From contig NW_004450323.1 of the NCBI RefSeq assembly GCF_000321225.1, forward strand, positions 2,014,553 to 2,078,552: a DNA stretch of 64,000 bases. The letters are read 5' to 3'. The DNA is from Odobenus rosmarus divergens (lineage: Eukaryota; Chordata; Mammalia; Carnivora; Odobenidae). Every line of letters starts with the position of its first letter. The first letter of the stretch is position 1. Shown piece by piece: positions 42,231-53,130 of this stretch. Under the pieces are notes generated by a model that was not told where the DNA came from, searched no databases, and worked only from the letters and a program-made list of their open reading frames with translations. A program made the translations under genes and the position numbers.

Positions 42231-42958
42231 CCATTGCATGGCTAGGAAATGCCTAGAAGCCTAGCAGGGGAGTCTAGACTTTATCTTGGTGGCAAAACTG
42301 AACTGGGGAGAAGTATAACTTTAGATTCACCCAAGCATAATTGCTCAGACGCTCCTTTGCCTCATCCTGTAAAGGGATCTGCCTGTAGTAAAAGCATGAT
42401 GGTTACCGATGGGCAAGAGGTGGAGCAGAGGTGAGTTGGTGTGCCTGGGTTCGCTGAGGATACCGCAGCCAGGAGTGGCAGGTCACACACCTGACATCCC
42501 CCCAAAATCTTCCAGCTCCGACTCGGCCCAGAATTTCCATTCGCCTCCTGGCTTAGGACCTCCCATTCCTCCTTCTTTCCTCCTGTCAAGGAAAGCATGT
42601 CCTAGGATCCCACGAGATGGAAAGCAGAAAAGGCTCCCAGCCGTGGAAGGCAGAAACAGTTTGAAAAGCACAGCAGGGATGTGCCTGTGAATATCTTCTA
42701 GTCTGAGACGTGTCACCTTTCCATGAGGAGAAAGAAAGAATGAGGAGGCATATTTGAGGCCGGGTCGATGAGGGCTCATGTGGAACTCGGTGTGAAAGGA
42801 TCTAGCCCAGAGCCTGGCACAGAGCGGGCCCTCCATCCGGTGATGTTTACTGGGGGCTTGCTCTATGGGCCAGGTGACTAACACGTCATCCTTGCCTCAA
42901 GGAGTTCAGTTTTGTTGAACACAAGTTTTCAAATAGCTTGTGTGCGACAAACAAACAC
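42231..42958. other. Unassigned stretch with a possible L2 scrap
   Basis: 42790-42900 ('cccagagcctggcacagagcgggccc', 'gggccaggtgactaac') may be L2. Otherwise no repeat is recognised. A 133-aa minus-strand frame (42483-42884) lacks a domain. Confidence 0.4.
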
Positions 42959-42984
42959 GTGTGTGTGTGTGTGTGTGTGTGTGT
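42959..42984 (+). repeat. (GT)n microsatellite
   Basis: About 13 uninterrupted GT units. Confidence 0.92.
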
Positions 42985-42997
42985 ATGCCTTCTGAAG

Positions 42998-43205
42998 TCA
43001 GGCTGTCTGGGTTGAGATCCTGACTCTAGCACTTAATTGCGTGATATTATGCCAATCACTTGCCCCTCTTTGAAAATGGGGTGATAATAATAGTACCTGC
43101 CTCAGAGAATTTGTAGCAAGGTTGCATGAATGACGTAAATGAACATTTGTAGTGTTTAGAAAAGCATCTGGAATATAGGTATGCTATGTAAGTGCTTGAT
43201 ACATA
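42998..43205 (-). repeat. MIR SINE, antisense, nearly complete
   Basis: 'ggctgtctgggttgagatcctgactctagcactta', 'gcccctctttgaaaatggggtgataataatagtacctgcctcag', '...aatgacgtaaatgaac', 'agtgcttgatac' follow antisense MIR. Confidence 0.85.
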
Positions 43206-43491
43206 AAAACGTGTGAATCTTAAAATCTCAAATGATGCCTCCTCATCTTGTGACATTCTTTCTCAATTCTTGGAACCGCCTTGCACTGGGTGCGAATAGA
43301 ACTGAAGGGCTCCTCCTTTTTGTATGAACGAAGGAGAGAGTGTTCCCAGGCAAGCCTTCCTGGGAGGATATGGTGGCTACCTGAGCTCAGCCCAGAGCCC
43401 AGCTGCCTGGCTGGCCAGCATGTGGCCTCCAGGCTCCACCCCAGACCAGTAAAGCCCAGTTTCTGGGGACAGGAACTGGGAATAAACTTTT
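43206..43491. other. Unassigned stretch
   Basis: No named repeat or exon is seen. Confidence 0.4.
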
Positions 43492-43513
43492 AAAATGTTC
43501 TCAAGAGCTTTTA

Positions 43514-43737
43514 TTTTTTAGTATTTATTTTTTTAAAGATTTATGTATTTATTTTAGAGAGAGAGAGCGAGAGCATGTGTGCTCAAGTGGGGGGAGGGGC
43601 AGAGGGAGAGAATCCCAAGGAGACGCCCCACTGAGCAGGGAGCCCGTCATGGGGCTCAATCCCACAACCTGTGAGATCGTGACCAGAGCTGAAACCAAGA
43701 GTCCGACGCTTAACTGACTGAGCCCCCCAGGCGCCCC
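43514..43737 (-). mobile_element. Can-SINE, antisense, older copy
   Basis: T-rich end, 'tatttattttagagagagag', 'ctgagcagggagcccgtcatgg', 'caatcccacaacctgtgag', '...aactgactgagccccccaggcgcccc'. The ~22-bp TSD (43492-43513 against 43738-43759) has diverged by about six bases. Confidence 0.93.
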
Positions 43738-43759
43738 AAAACGTCCTTGGGAGATTTTA

Positions 43760-44283
43760 ATATCTGATGAGCTATGGTACTTACTAGTAGTATTGATTTG
43801 TCTTTTCCGCCTGTGTTTAATTTTCACTTTTGTCTATGGAGAGTGAGTGTGCATACGTGTGTGAGGTAATCCTTTGTCATCCACCTGCTGTGACAGGGTT
43901 TCGGTAACAACTGGTTTGGATATAGGCTTTTGTACCAAAGCTCATTCTATTGTCAGGCTGGTGAATAAAGCTCATTATTTATTTCTTTTCTGCTGTTAAG
44001 ACATAGAGCTCTTTCGTGTTCTCTCATTCTCTCTCTCTTTCTCAAATGTGGGAATGATCACCCTTTCTGACCCTTTCCTATATCCCTTTCTGAGTCAGGT
44101 AGAAATATTTAAGGGCCAGCAGTGCTGATAATAACTGTTCTGGGTGGTCAGAGAGGGAAGTAGAAAGACAAGGCCTGAGCTTGGTGTGAGGAGAGTGGGA
44201 GAGCTTCTGAAAAGTGGAGAAAGAAAAGTGCCCCACGCCCCCAGGAGCCCTCCCAGTCTCCTGGCACTGCTAAGGGGACAGTC
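43760..44283. other. Unassigned stretch
   Basis: AT-rich with (TC)-rich patches near 44019-44042. No named repeat. Confidence 0.4.
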
Positions 44284-44300
44284 AAGTTGAATAATTTAGA

Positions 44301-44494
44301 GGGGCGCCTGGGTGGCTCAGTGGTTAAGCATCTGCATTTGGCTCAGGTCATGATCTCAGGTTCCTGGGATCGAGCCCCACATTGGGCTCCCTGCTCAGCA
44401 GGAAGCCTGCTTCTCCCTCTCCCACTCCCCCTGCTTGTGTTCCCTCTCTTGCGCTGTGTCTCTGTCAAATAAATAAATACAATCTTTAAAAAAA
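44301..44494 (+). mobile_element. Can-SINE, sense, perfect 17-bp TSD
   Basis: 'ggggcgcctgggtggctcag', 'ggttaagcatctg', 'ggtcatgatctcaggttcc', '...ctgcttctccctctccc', 'caaataaataaatacaatc'. Flanked by the identical aagttgaataatttaga at 44284-44300 and 44495-44511. A young insertion. Confidence 0.98.
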
Positions 44495-44511
44495 AAGTTG
44501 AATAATTTAGA

Positions 44512-45304
44512 ATTGCATCTTTAGTGGGCTGTTAATCTCCATCCCCACCCTCCTCAGAATGCAAATGGATAGCTCAGAACAGAGCTGTCTGTCTTTCGGA
44601 CCCTCCCCAATTGTTTTGTTATGGCTGATGGGCGGATTCCCAGTTATATAACCCCTTCACCGTTAGATGAAACCTCATTATTCTGCAGTGTGGTGTTCCT
44701 CAGGTCTGGGTTCACATTGAGCTACCTGAGAGGAGCTGGGAACATGCTGTTTCTCATCATTTCCACCCAGCAAGAGAATTGGAGAGAAACAGCTATACCC
44801 GCGTCAATTACTGTGGGGTCCTTGGGGGCTGTTATATAATCTTCCAGAGACAGTGGAGTGGGGTGGGCCTCGTGGTCCAGTGGGTGCACTTGCTCAGACA
44901 GTGTCTTGTCCTTACTACAAGTCTTGGGTAAGTAAGTTCTCTTTCAAACCCAGAGGATTTTCGAGGTATATTTGTATGCGGTCGGGTGAGGCAGGGGGAC
45001 TTCTAAATTGACTTGAGATCTTCTTGCCCACGGATAAGTAAAATAAGAAAATGAACGAAAACAAAGCTAGGCCTTCCTCCCAGGCCCGGTAATTGTTGTG
45101 TTTTGGGTCCTAAATGAGCTCTGATCCAGGCCAATCAGGTCACTAACACAATAACCCTTGAATCTGAATATGAAAACCCTGAGTCTCAGAACAGATGCTC
45201 AGCTCCAGAGGGAAGCGGAAGCGTTGGTGAGATGTCTAGGCCTGGAGCCCTCTGAGGTGATTAGGGTGGCAGGATGGCACAGCGGGGGACAGAATGGAGG
45301 GCTT
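44512..45304. other. Unassigned stretch
   Basis: No named repeat or exon is seen. Confidence 0.4.
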
Positions 45305-45380
45305 TCAGGGCAGCAGAACTGGTTTGATTCTGCTCTGCCACTTACCAGTCGTGTGATCTTGGATGAGTCACTTCATCCAT
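45305..45380 (-). repeat. MIR fragment, antisense
   Basis: 'gattctgctctgccacttaccagtcgtgtgatcttggatgagtcacttc' is the antisense MIR core. Confidence 0.75.
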
Positions 45381-45384
45381 AGGA

Positions 45385-45850
45385 TCCATCCAGGAAAACA
45401 GAAGCCGCTCTTAGTCTTTCATCAGAGGGTATTTAATTATACAGACGATGGAAGAGCTAAAGAGACAGCACGTCAGGGCGGCGGGGCTTGGGGACCAGCA
45501 TGGCAGGAAGCTGCTGCCCCCTGAGACCCAGAGGGGGGTGTCTTATCAGAGTTTGGAAGCCAGGGCTGTCCCCGGGGAGCTGGGGCAATGAAAAGAGGGA
45601 AGGTCAAGGGAGAGCTAGAGTAATGGGAGAGACAAAGAATAGCTGGAAAGGCCATTCACAGCAGAGAGAGGAGAACTCCCCGGGCTTCTTGCTTCCTCTC
45701 ACCCTCCAATCTGGCACAAGTGCCCCACTGGCGGGGCCTGCTAGAGGGCAAAGGAGCGTGGGAAACGAGTCTTCTGTGATACAGCACAAAGCAGGGAAAG
45801 GGCAGGAAATGGATCTAAGAGCAAATAGGTACATGGCTTGCACAGCTTCT
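45385..45850. repeat. Probable old interspersed repeat, family unresolved
   Basis: 'gtgccccactggcggggcctgctagagggcaaagg' and 'cttctgtgatacagcacaaagc' have the style of a repeat seen widely in mammalian DNA. I cannot name it or fix its ends. Confidence 0.3.
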
Positions 45851-47035
45851 AGTGTCTCTAAGTAAATTGTATCTAATGATTAATCACTAACTCCTGCCAT
45901 CCCTGGGGTCAGGCATGGAGCGAGACTGGCCGAGAAACACTCCCAGTTGTCTGGGAGGGGAAGGGAATGCAGTGTTTGCCCCGATATGTGCCTCCTGTGC
46001 ATTTAGCACCTCTGCCCTCCGACTGTCCATTTAGCCCCAAGTGTCCGGGGGTGGGCTCAGCTGCCAACTGAATGTAGCTCAGACCGTATTCTCTGCGGGA
46101 AGCCTCGCTCCAAAAGCACTCTCTTAGTTTGGGTTCCTCCAAAACCAACCTTGGGACGGGGCCCTGGGTGCAAGTAGTTTCGTTGAAAGGTGATCCCAGA
46201 AAATAAGAGGGAGGACATGGGAAAGGGAGAAAAGCCAATAGAGGGTGAATGAATGAGCAGATTCCTGTGGGAGACCCTCTGAGAAATGGTGTGGAATTCA
46301 CTTAATCATCCTACCAGCGAACAGGGAGGCTGGAGCTCTACTCCCATCCCTCACTGGTAGAGGGTTTCCACCTAGAGAGTAACTTTTCCTTGACTTCTAG
46401 ACTGTCTGGGGTGGAGCAAGCTCCCTCAATGCTGGAGAAAGCCCTTTGGCAGAGAAGCAGCTTAACGGCATGCTGGGACCTGTCTGCTGCACCTGTGGGG
46501 GAATCCAACAGGTAGGCCACGGGAAGCATGTGTCACAGTCACTGAGCCCCCCCAAAAATCCCTAAAGTGTGTTATTAGGTAGTAAGAGGGGTCATTCTCA
46601 CCTTTGCCTCTTGGCTCCAGGCCCTGGGTTATCTGACTTTGGGGAAGTAACACCGTACATTGGCCATTTATTTCATCCTATAGATTAGCATCCCAACCTT
46701 ACAGGCTGTGGGGCCCAAGCAACATGGAAAAGAGACCGCGCTACTAAAGCTCTGGTCATAGGTGAATGCAGCCACTGCCAAAACCTTGGTAAGGTAGGGA
46801 GGAAGCGAGGGGTCAGGGGGCATAGAAAGAAATACCCCGATCTCTCTCCATTTCTTCCCTCCCCAGTCTTCTACTGGTGCCTCTCATTGGCTGAGCTCAA
46901 CCGGAAGCAGAAGGAAAGTTTGCCTGGATGATGCAATCCACAGGGGTCCATCTTCTGAAGAACAGCACAGGGCGAAGAGAGCCAGAAGGATGGGGCAGAG
47001 AGGTGGCAATGAGAACACAGTCTGATTGCTTCCAG
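45851..47035. other. Unassigned stretch
   Basis: No named repeat or exon is seen. The 130-aa minus-strand frame at 45909-46301 has no recognised domain. Confidence 0.4.
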
Positions 47036-47039
47036 AATG

Positions 47040-47650
47040 CCTCTCTGCTTTCCATCCATTCCCACAGTCATCATCTTTGTTCCAGCCTCGTTATTCCACC
47101 CCTGGACTATGGGGACAAGCTCCTAACGCATCTCCCTGTCTCCAATCCACCATTCCTAATGTCTGCGACACAGAGTCCGTCCATTCCTGTTTCAGAGAAC
47201 TCCAGTGTTTCCCATTCTCTACTCATTACTGAAGATGGCCCGGTGAAAGGCAATTTAGGGGATACAAAGACAATTCCAAGACTTCACATCTTATTTCTAA
47301 TAAGGAGGATAGATATTAAGAAACTAGAAATGGATAATTTCACCATAAGAGAGGTGTGGTTGAAAAGATGCGTAAATTTGACTCTTTAATGTCTTAGCAT
47401 CATAGTCGAGGCTGTTCTCAGTCCAAATTTTTCCTTCCAGACTTGTTTTCTAAGACTTGTGTTCTACTGCATTCTTCCATGTGCCTTGGGTCCTAGCCCT
47501 GCTGATTGCCTGACATCCTTTGACAGCACACACCATCCACACTGAGAATTCTAGGTCTTTGCTCTTGCTGTTCCTCCTGCCCAGAAAGCCCCTCCCCAGC
47601 CGGCCTTGGCGGATGGTCTGATCAGCTGCTCACAGTTAGTTGAGTCAGAA
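47040..47650 (+). repeat. L2 LINE 3' region, sense, interrupted
   Basis: 'ctggactatggggacaagctcctaac', 'ctccctgtctccaatccacc', then after about 150 unrelated bases 'ttttccttccagacttg', 'tgccttgggtcctagcc', 'cttgctgttcctcctgcccag'. Sense L2 order. Confidence 0.6.
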
Positions 47651-47674
47651 CACCAAACCTGGAAGACCTCATAC

Positions 47675-47832
47675 TCAGAGTGTGATACCTAGATTGGCAG
47701 CATAGCAGCACCTGGGAGCTTGTTAGGACTGTAACTCTCAGGCTCACCGTACCTAGAATCAGAACCCTGCATCTGGACCAGATCTCCAGGTGATTCCCAT
47801 GTGCCTGAAAGTCCGAAAAGCAGCAGATGTTG
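47675..47832 (+). repeat. MER5-like hAT element
   Basis: 'gcatagcagcacctgggagcttgttag', 'aatcagaaccctgcatctggacc', 'agatctccaggtgattccc' follow MER5A in order. Confidence 0.75.
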
Positions 47833-47984
47833 TCTGAGCAACCTAAGTGGGGCTTGTGGCTTGAGCAAGGGAGCTTGGCTCCTTGTCTCCCTAGAATAAA
47901 GGGTTAGGGGGCTCTGTTTTTAGTTAGTTATAAACCACTTGCGTTCTTAGCTCTGAAGTTATGAGGGGGCTAACAAAATGGCTA

Positions 47985-48195
47985 AGAGAATGAGCTTTTG
48001 CATGATACAGCCATGGGTTCAAATCTCAGCTCTCCCACTCACTAGCTTGGGGTTTTAATAAAGGCAGTTAACTTCTCTCAGTCCCAATTTTCCAAAGGGT
48101 AATGTGTTAATGATATCATAGCATAGATGTAAGGATCAAATTAAGTCAGATGTGTTCACTGTTTAATAAATGTTAACTGCATTTGTTATTTTGCA
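47985..48195 (-). repeat. MIR SINE, antisense
   Basis: 'atgggttcaaatctcagctctcccactcac', 'cagttaacttctctcag', 'ggatcaaattaagtcag', 'ttaataaatgttaactgc' follow antisense MIR. Confidence 0.78.
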
Positions 48196-48199
48196 AACC

Positions 48200-49675
48200 C
48201 GTGAAGCAAAGTCACTGGTCAAGAAGCCCTTTTGTGGGAGGGTCTTGGCCATTTAACTAGTGGTGGGAGGAGCAGGTCTTTGGTGATATAACAGGAGCCC
48301 AAGGGCGTAAGAGTGGCAAATCAGAGAAAACAAAGGTGTATCCAAGAGCAGTTTAGTCTACCTGGCTGAACAGATGCTCTCCCAACAGAATGATGTCTGC
48401 AGGCACTATCTGGAAGGTAGGCGGTATCCTGGTGGGCTCCCTGGAGGTAGTGTTACGAGGATTGGTGACCCCTCCCCTTAAGGTATAAAGTCAGTGATAC
48501 TGTACCGGATCTGACAGGACTAAAATGGAGATAGGCCACCATCCTCCTGGATGGCTCATCTCAAATAACTTACCATCTAATATCTTCCTGGTACTCTACT
48601 ACTTACAAATCACTCACATTTCCATCATCTCTTTTAATTTGGAATGTGACAGGGTTTAGCATGCCGTTCAAGTGTCTCATGACTGCCGCCTTCTGCTGAT
48701 TCACACAGGAAAAACAATCCAGTCCAGAGTAAAAAACAAACCTCGAGTGTGTCTCCCCAGACCCTGACATTTTGAGTAAGAAATAGAAGGACTTGGGGGC
48801 TCACGGGGTGTTTTCATCCCTCCTTCCTGTTGAAGGTTGTGACTTTGGGAAAGAAGGGAGGTCGTGGGATGGGAGGGGCTGGCTCTGTGGGGGGCTTTTG
48901 AAGTATGGAATTGGTGGACTCGACATACCAGAGTGAGGGGTTGCTGGCACGAGGGAGTGAAATCTCAGGAGGTGTGGGGTTTTGGCCTGGGTGTTTGCCA
49001 AAACCATCTCGAAGACTTTAAAGGGGCATTTGCGACTGTGGAGAAAAATGCCCAGAGAAAAATGCAAAGCTCGATGTGATCAATGGCACACGGAGCAACA
49101 TTTCATTTTCAAATGAAAACAAGAAGGAAGGGGCTGGAAACATTGTAGACTCTAGACCCAAATGCACGGGATGTGGGCCACAAGCAAACTGAACTTGAAT
49201 GTTGATGTAAGAAGGAAAATATGTACGCAGATTCATTTTCCTCATCTTGTAGGTTTACATCAAACCGAGGTCTGTCAACTATCGTTGAGAGAATTCAGCC
49301 CAGGGAGTCTGCTGTATGTCTTGTTCCGAAGAGGCAGCCCAAGACAGTGGGTAAGTCTTGGCCTCAGGAGTTCAAATCCACTCTAGTGCCCATCCTGGCC
49401 TGACCTAGCTTTCCAGAGGCACAGGGAAGTCCAAGTTCCTCCAAAGCCACAGAAAATATCGCAGGACTAGAGAAGGAGCTGGCCAGACAGGACACTGGAG
49501 TGAGCTGACAGTGATGTGGGAGGGAAATTAGGAGCAAGTGGCGTCTTGAAAGCTCAAGGAGGATAGGTTTAATGAGTGATCACTAGTGTCATGGGCTGGA
49601 GAGAGGGAAGATGTGCAGGCGACAACAGGAGGGGACCTCTGAACCTGGGTGGGGTGGAGTGATAGGAGGTGGGAG
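48200..49675. other. Unassigned stretch
   Basis: About 1.5 kb with no repeat family that I can name and no exon. Frames are under 90 aa. The lack of recent repeats is noted but not interpreted. Confidence 0.4.
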
Positions 49676-49679
49676 ACCT

Positions 49680-49745
49680 GGGGGCTGGCCCCACCTGCTG
49701 TGAGGTCTTGGGAAGTCCACTGACCTCTCTGTCTTGCCTTTCCTA
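49680..49745 (-). repeat. MIR fragment, antisense (short)
   Basis: 'ctgtgaggtcttgggaagtccactgacctctctg' fits antisense MIR. Confidence 0.5.
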
Positions 49746-50044
49746 AGTGTTATGGTTAAATGATTTATTCTTTTAATTTAATTTTAGTTTTTTTAAAAGC
49801 CTTTATCTTTATTTTTAAATTTTCATTTATTTTTATTTTTTAGATTTTTTTATTTAAATTCAGTTGAGTTAACATATACTGTATTATTAATTTCAGGGGT
49901 AGAATTTAGTGATTCATCAGTTGCGTATAATACCCAGTGCTCATTACAACATGCCCTCCTTAACGCCCATCATGCAATTACCCCATCCCCCTACCCACCT
50001 CCCCTCCAGTAACCCTCAGTTTGTTTCCTATAGTTAAGAGTCTC

Positions 50045-50241
50045 TTCGATGGACTCTGAAAAACAAACTGAGGGTTCTAGAGGGGAGGCGGGTGGGCGGA
50101 TGGGTTAGCCTGGTGATGGGTATTAAAGAGGGCACGTTCTGCATGGAGCACTGGGTGTTATGCACAAACAATGAATCATGGAACACTACATCAAAAACTA
50201 ATGATGTACGGTGATTAACATAACAATAAAAAATTTAAAAA
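50045..50241 (+). mobile_element. Carnivore L1 3' end, sense, nested head-to-head in the outer L1
   Basis: 'gaaaaacaaactgagggttctag', 'ggttagcctggtgatgggta', 'catggagcactgggtgttatgc', '...aacataacaataaaaaa' is the L1 3' UTR plus tail. Flanked by aagagtctc at 50036-50044 and 50242-50250. It is homologous, in opposite orientation, to 49843-50026. Confidence 0.88.
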
Positions 50242-50385
50242 AAGAGTCTCATGGTTTGTCTCCCTCTCTGTTTTTATCTTATTTTATTTTTCCTTCCATT
50301 CCCCTATATTCATCTGTTTTATTTCTTAAATTCCACACAAGTGAAATCATACAGTATTTGTGTTTCTCTGATTGACTTATTTCGT

Positions 50386-50560
50386 TTAGCATAAAAGTTC
50401 TATCCACGTCATTGCAAATGGCAATATTTCATTCTTTTTGACGGCTGAGTAGTATTCCATTGTATATATATACCTCATCTTCTTTATCCATTCATCTGTC
50501 GATGGACATCTGGGCTCTTTCCATATTTTGGGTATTGTGGACATTGCTGCTATAAACATT
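50386..50560 (-). pseudogene. L1 ORF2 C-terminal fragment
   Basis: The minus-strand frame reads ...CPSTDEWIKKMRYIYTMEYY... and ...KKNEILPFAMTW..., the conserved C-terminal text of mammalian L1 ORF2. It belongs to the outer L1. No catalytic domain is included. Confidence 0.92.
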
Positions 50561-50644
50561 GGGGTGTATGTGCCCCTTTGAATTACTATTTTAGTTTTAA
50601 ATGAGTCTATGATGAAAAAGTTGACTTTGAATTGGAAATTCAAT

Positions 50645-50795
50645 CTTTCTTTTTTTTAAGGAGATAGAAGTTTATTGAATATACAGCAAGGAAGTGGCAG
50701 CAGGGCAGCAAGGGAAGGACTGTCTGCCACAAGGCAGTGATGGGGGGCTACAGTTAAAGGGGACTTTTTTGTGTTCCTAAAGTCTAGTAGAATGA
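50645..50795 (-). mobile_element. Candidate antisense retrocopy of a polyadenylated 3' end
   Basis: A T-run at 50648-50657, then on the minus strand an AATAAA about 20 bases before the A-run, preceded by 'tgccacttccttgctgtatattc'. The layout is that of a short retroposed 3' UTR or an LTR R region. The source and far end are not determined. Confidence 0.4.
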
Positions 50796-50809
50796 GACTA
50801 GAGATTTTC

Positions 50810-50874
50810 TTTCTTTCTCCCCTTCCTTCCTTCCTTCCTCCTTTACTCCCTCCCTCCCTCCCTTGCTTCCTTTC
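50810..50874 (+). repeat. (CTTC)/(CTCC) pyrimidine microsatellite
   Basis: Tetranucleotide CTTC and CCTC units. Confidence 0.85.
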
Positions 50875-52396
50875 TTACTGTTAAGTGGGATTCTACTAAA
50901 CACATTATTCTGAGACACATTTTGGTTCACTTAATCTGTGCTCATTTATTGAATGAATGGGTAATATTTGCCTTTCGTTCTGTGTTTTGTAAAAGTGAGA
51001 GGTTAGGTCAGGCCCTATGTCCTTTTGGCCCTTACACTGGTAAGAGAAGATCCCAAGAGAAGTGGATGGGAAAGAGGCAGAAATGCTCAAGCGAGCTATG
51101 TAGGAACACTGGGCTTTGGAGCAGGAAGGCTGTCAACAATCATCTGGAACAGCAGCTCTCCACGGACAGGGTTATCTTCAAGTTGGAATTAGGCCATAAG
51201 AATTTTTTTCAAATAATAACTGATAGAAGTTGTAGAATTTTGTTGTTGTTGTTTTTTAAAGGTATCCCTGGAACAACATCATTTTTCAGGTAACCCCAGG
51301 GCATCCACGGGCTGAGTTATATATCACATACATCTCAGAACATGATCTCAACCTATTTCCCCTCCCTCCATCACCTTTGTATTAGGATGCAGATTTTGTT
51401 ACTCTAACAAAGACCCGAAGCTGGAGCAGGTACAAATCTTCAGAAATCTTGAGAGCTGGTTGTTAAACATAGTCCTCATTAAAAATTAAATTATATAAAC
51501 TTGAAAGGGAATAAAATATATTAAAAGCAATGTAACAAATACTCAGAACCGCTTCCTGGTTCTTTTACCACATTTTACTATTTTCTGTGCTCTTACAGTG
51601 ACTTACATCTGTTGCATGTGCATGGCGGCACGGCTCTGTAGTGGTGTGATTCTCAGCCCCACAGCTCTGACCATCTAGACTCCTTTGATCCTGCTACTCT
51701 GGCATCTCAACGCCTGTATTGTATCCTCGGTCCAAGGAGGCTTGCTAAGCTCGAATCCTGCCTGTATATCAGCCAGAGGAAAGAGGAGAAACAGGAAGGA
51801 GGTTCATTTCTTCTCTCTTTGATGCATGGTCTTGAATTTACACACATCCCTTCTGCTGACTTCCTATTGGCCACACCTAGCTGCAAAGAAGCCTAGAAAT
51901 ATGGCCTTCATCTGGGATGCCATATGCCTGGCTAAAACTTTGCCTAGAAGGCAAAAATGGACACTGGGGAACAGCTGGCCTCTCTATTATAACATTTTGT
52001 TGGTTCTCAGCTAGCTTTAGGCCACCAAATGCTCTCTCCTACCCTCACCGCACCTCCTCTGAAGGCCTATTACAGGGTTTTAGGAAATGCTCCTGCCACT
52101 GTCTGTAGCTCTTACAGACCTGGCATGTTCTGGCCGATCTCACATCCTCAGCCTCCAGACAGTGCGAGGAGACTCAGACACACGAGCCAGGACCATCTTT
52201 TCTAGAAAGAGAGTACCAACAGATGAACACTGGCACAGAGGCCACCCCTACCCCCCAGTCAGGGCTGAGCTGGGCTCAGGTGGGGAGGGGATAATGATAC
52301 CATGAAAAATTAGACAGTACCTGCCTCAAGGACCTTTTAGTCCTGGTGAAACCCTTATTCCTGGGAGATCACTAAACAGTACAGGTAATAACTGAT
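50875..52396. other. Unassigned stretch
   Basis: No named repeat or exon is seen. AT-rich at 51460-51600 (possibly old L1 or MaLR scraps). Frames are short. Confidence 0.4.
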
Positions 52397-52418
52397 AAAG
52401 ACCAGGTAGCTTCTTTCT

Positions 52419-52596
52419 GGGGGTGCCTGGGGGGCTCAGGTCATGATCCCCGGTTCTTGGGATCTAGCACCGCGTCAGGCTCTCTGCTCGGCTGGGACCT
52501 GCTTCTCCCATCTCTCTCTGCCTACTTGTGTTCTCTCTCTCTCTGTGTCAATAAATAAATAAAAATCTTAAAAAAAATAGTAAAAAAAAAAAAAAA
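52419..52596 (+). mobile_element. Can-SINE, sense, with A-box deletion
   Basis: 'gggtgcctggggggctcag' joins directly to 'gtcatgatccccggttcttgg'. This lacks the ~26 bases (ggttaagc...ggctcag) normally between two GGCTCAG copies. The 3' body, tail and poly-A are typical. A 22-bp TSD with one mismatch (52397-52418 against 52597-52618) shows a recent insertion. Confidence 0.96.
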
Positions 52597-52619
52597 AAAG
52601 ACCAGGTAGCTCCTTTCTA

Positions 52620-52900
52620 ATTTTAAATTCTGGGCAAGGAATTAGTTCTCATGAACAACAAACTCATTGTTGGACTAAGCTCTTGTTTTTAGCCCTTACA
52701 GTTATAATCAAAACTTAAAACAAAGTTAGGTTGACATTAGTTAAAGATCTACCTAATTGTTGTGCTGCCTGATAATTAGGCAGAAATGGTAAGCAATTCA
52801 CATAAATGACTGTAATTAGCATTATTTTTACATAGCCAAGCAAAGTTTCTAATTTTCCCTGTTATCCTGTGTAGTTTATTGGTTGTCACTCTTGGCTCCA
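52620..52900. promoter_or_regulatory. AT-rich non-repetitive stretch, candidate conserved noncoding element
   Basis: No repeat is recognised. Several TAATTA/TAATTG-type homeodomain-like cores occur ('ctaattgttg', 'gataattaggc', 'gtaattagcat'). Such texture is common in conserved developmental enhancers but also arises by chance. Inference only. Confidence 0.25.
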
Positions 52901-53007
52901 GCCATAACTAATACTTATGTGGAATACCCCAGCTCTTTCTGACCTCTGACCTTTGCCTGGATGGCCTCTCCTGTGCTTCCCCACCAAGCCCCCTTCATAC
53001 TGGGAAG

Positions 53008-53130
53008 TGGCAAGGCAGAGTGGTCAAGCGCTTGGGCTCTGGAGTCAAAATGCCTTCACAGCTCACCTCATGACTTAAGCTGGGTGGACTTAGTGAATTG
53101 TTTTATCTTTCACTTCCTCAGAATTGTCCA
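53008..53130 (-). repeat. MIR SINE fragment, antisense
   Basis: 'agtggtcaagcgcttgggctctggagtcaaaatgcc' then 'tttcacttcctcag' fits antisense MIR. Confidence 0.7.

Larger units (their letters stand above)
49843..50600 (-). mobile_element. Carnivore L1 3' portion, antisense (outer copy)
   Basis: 'tttaaattcagttgagttaacatata', 'aatttcaggggtagaatttagtgattcatc', 'gcaattaccccatcccc'. After the inner L1 it resumes with 'catggtttgtctccctctctg', 'gaaatcatacagtatttgtg', 'gtagtattccattgtatat' and 'gtcgatggacatctgggctc'. This is L1 3' UTR followed by the end of ORF2. The A/T-rich 49746-49842 flank has no clear identity. Confidence 0.88.
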
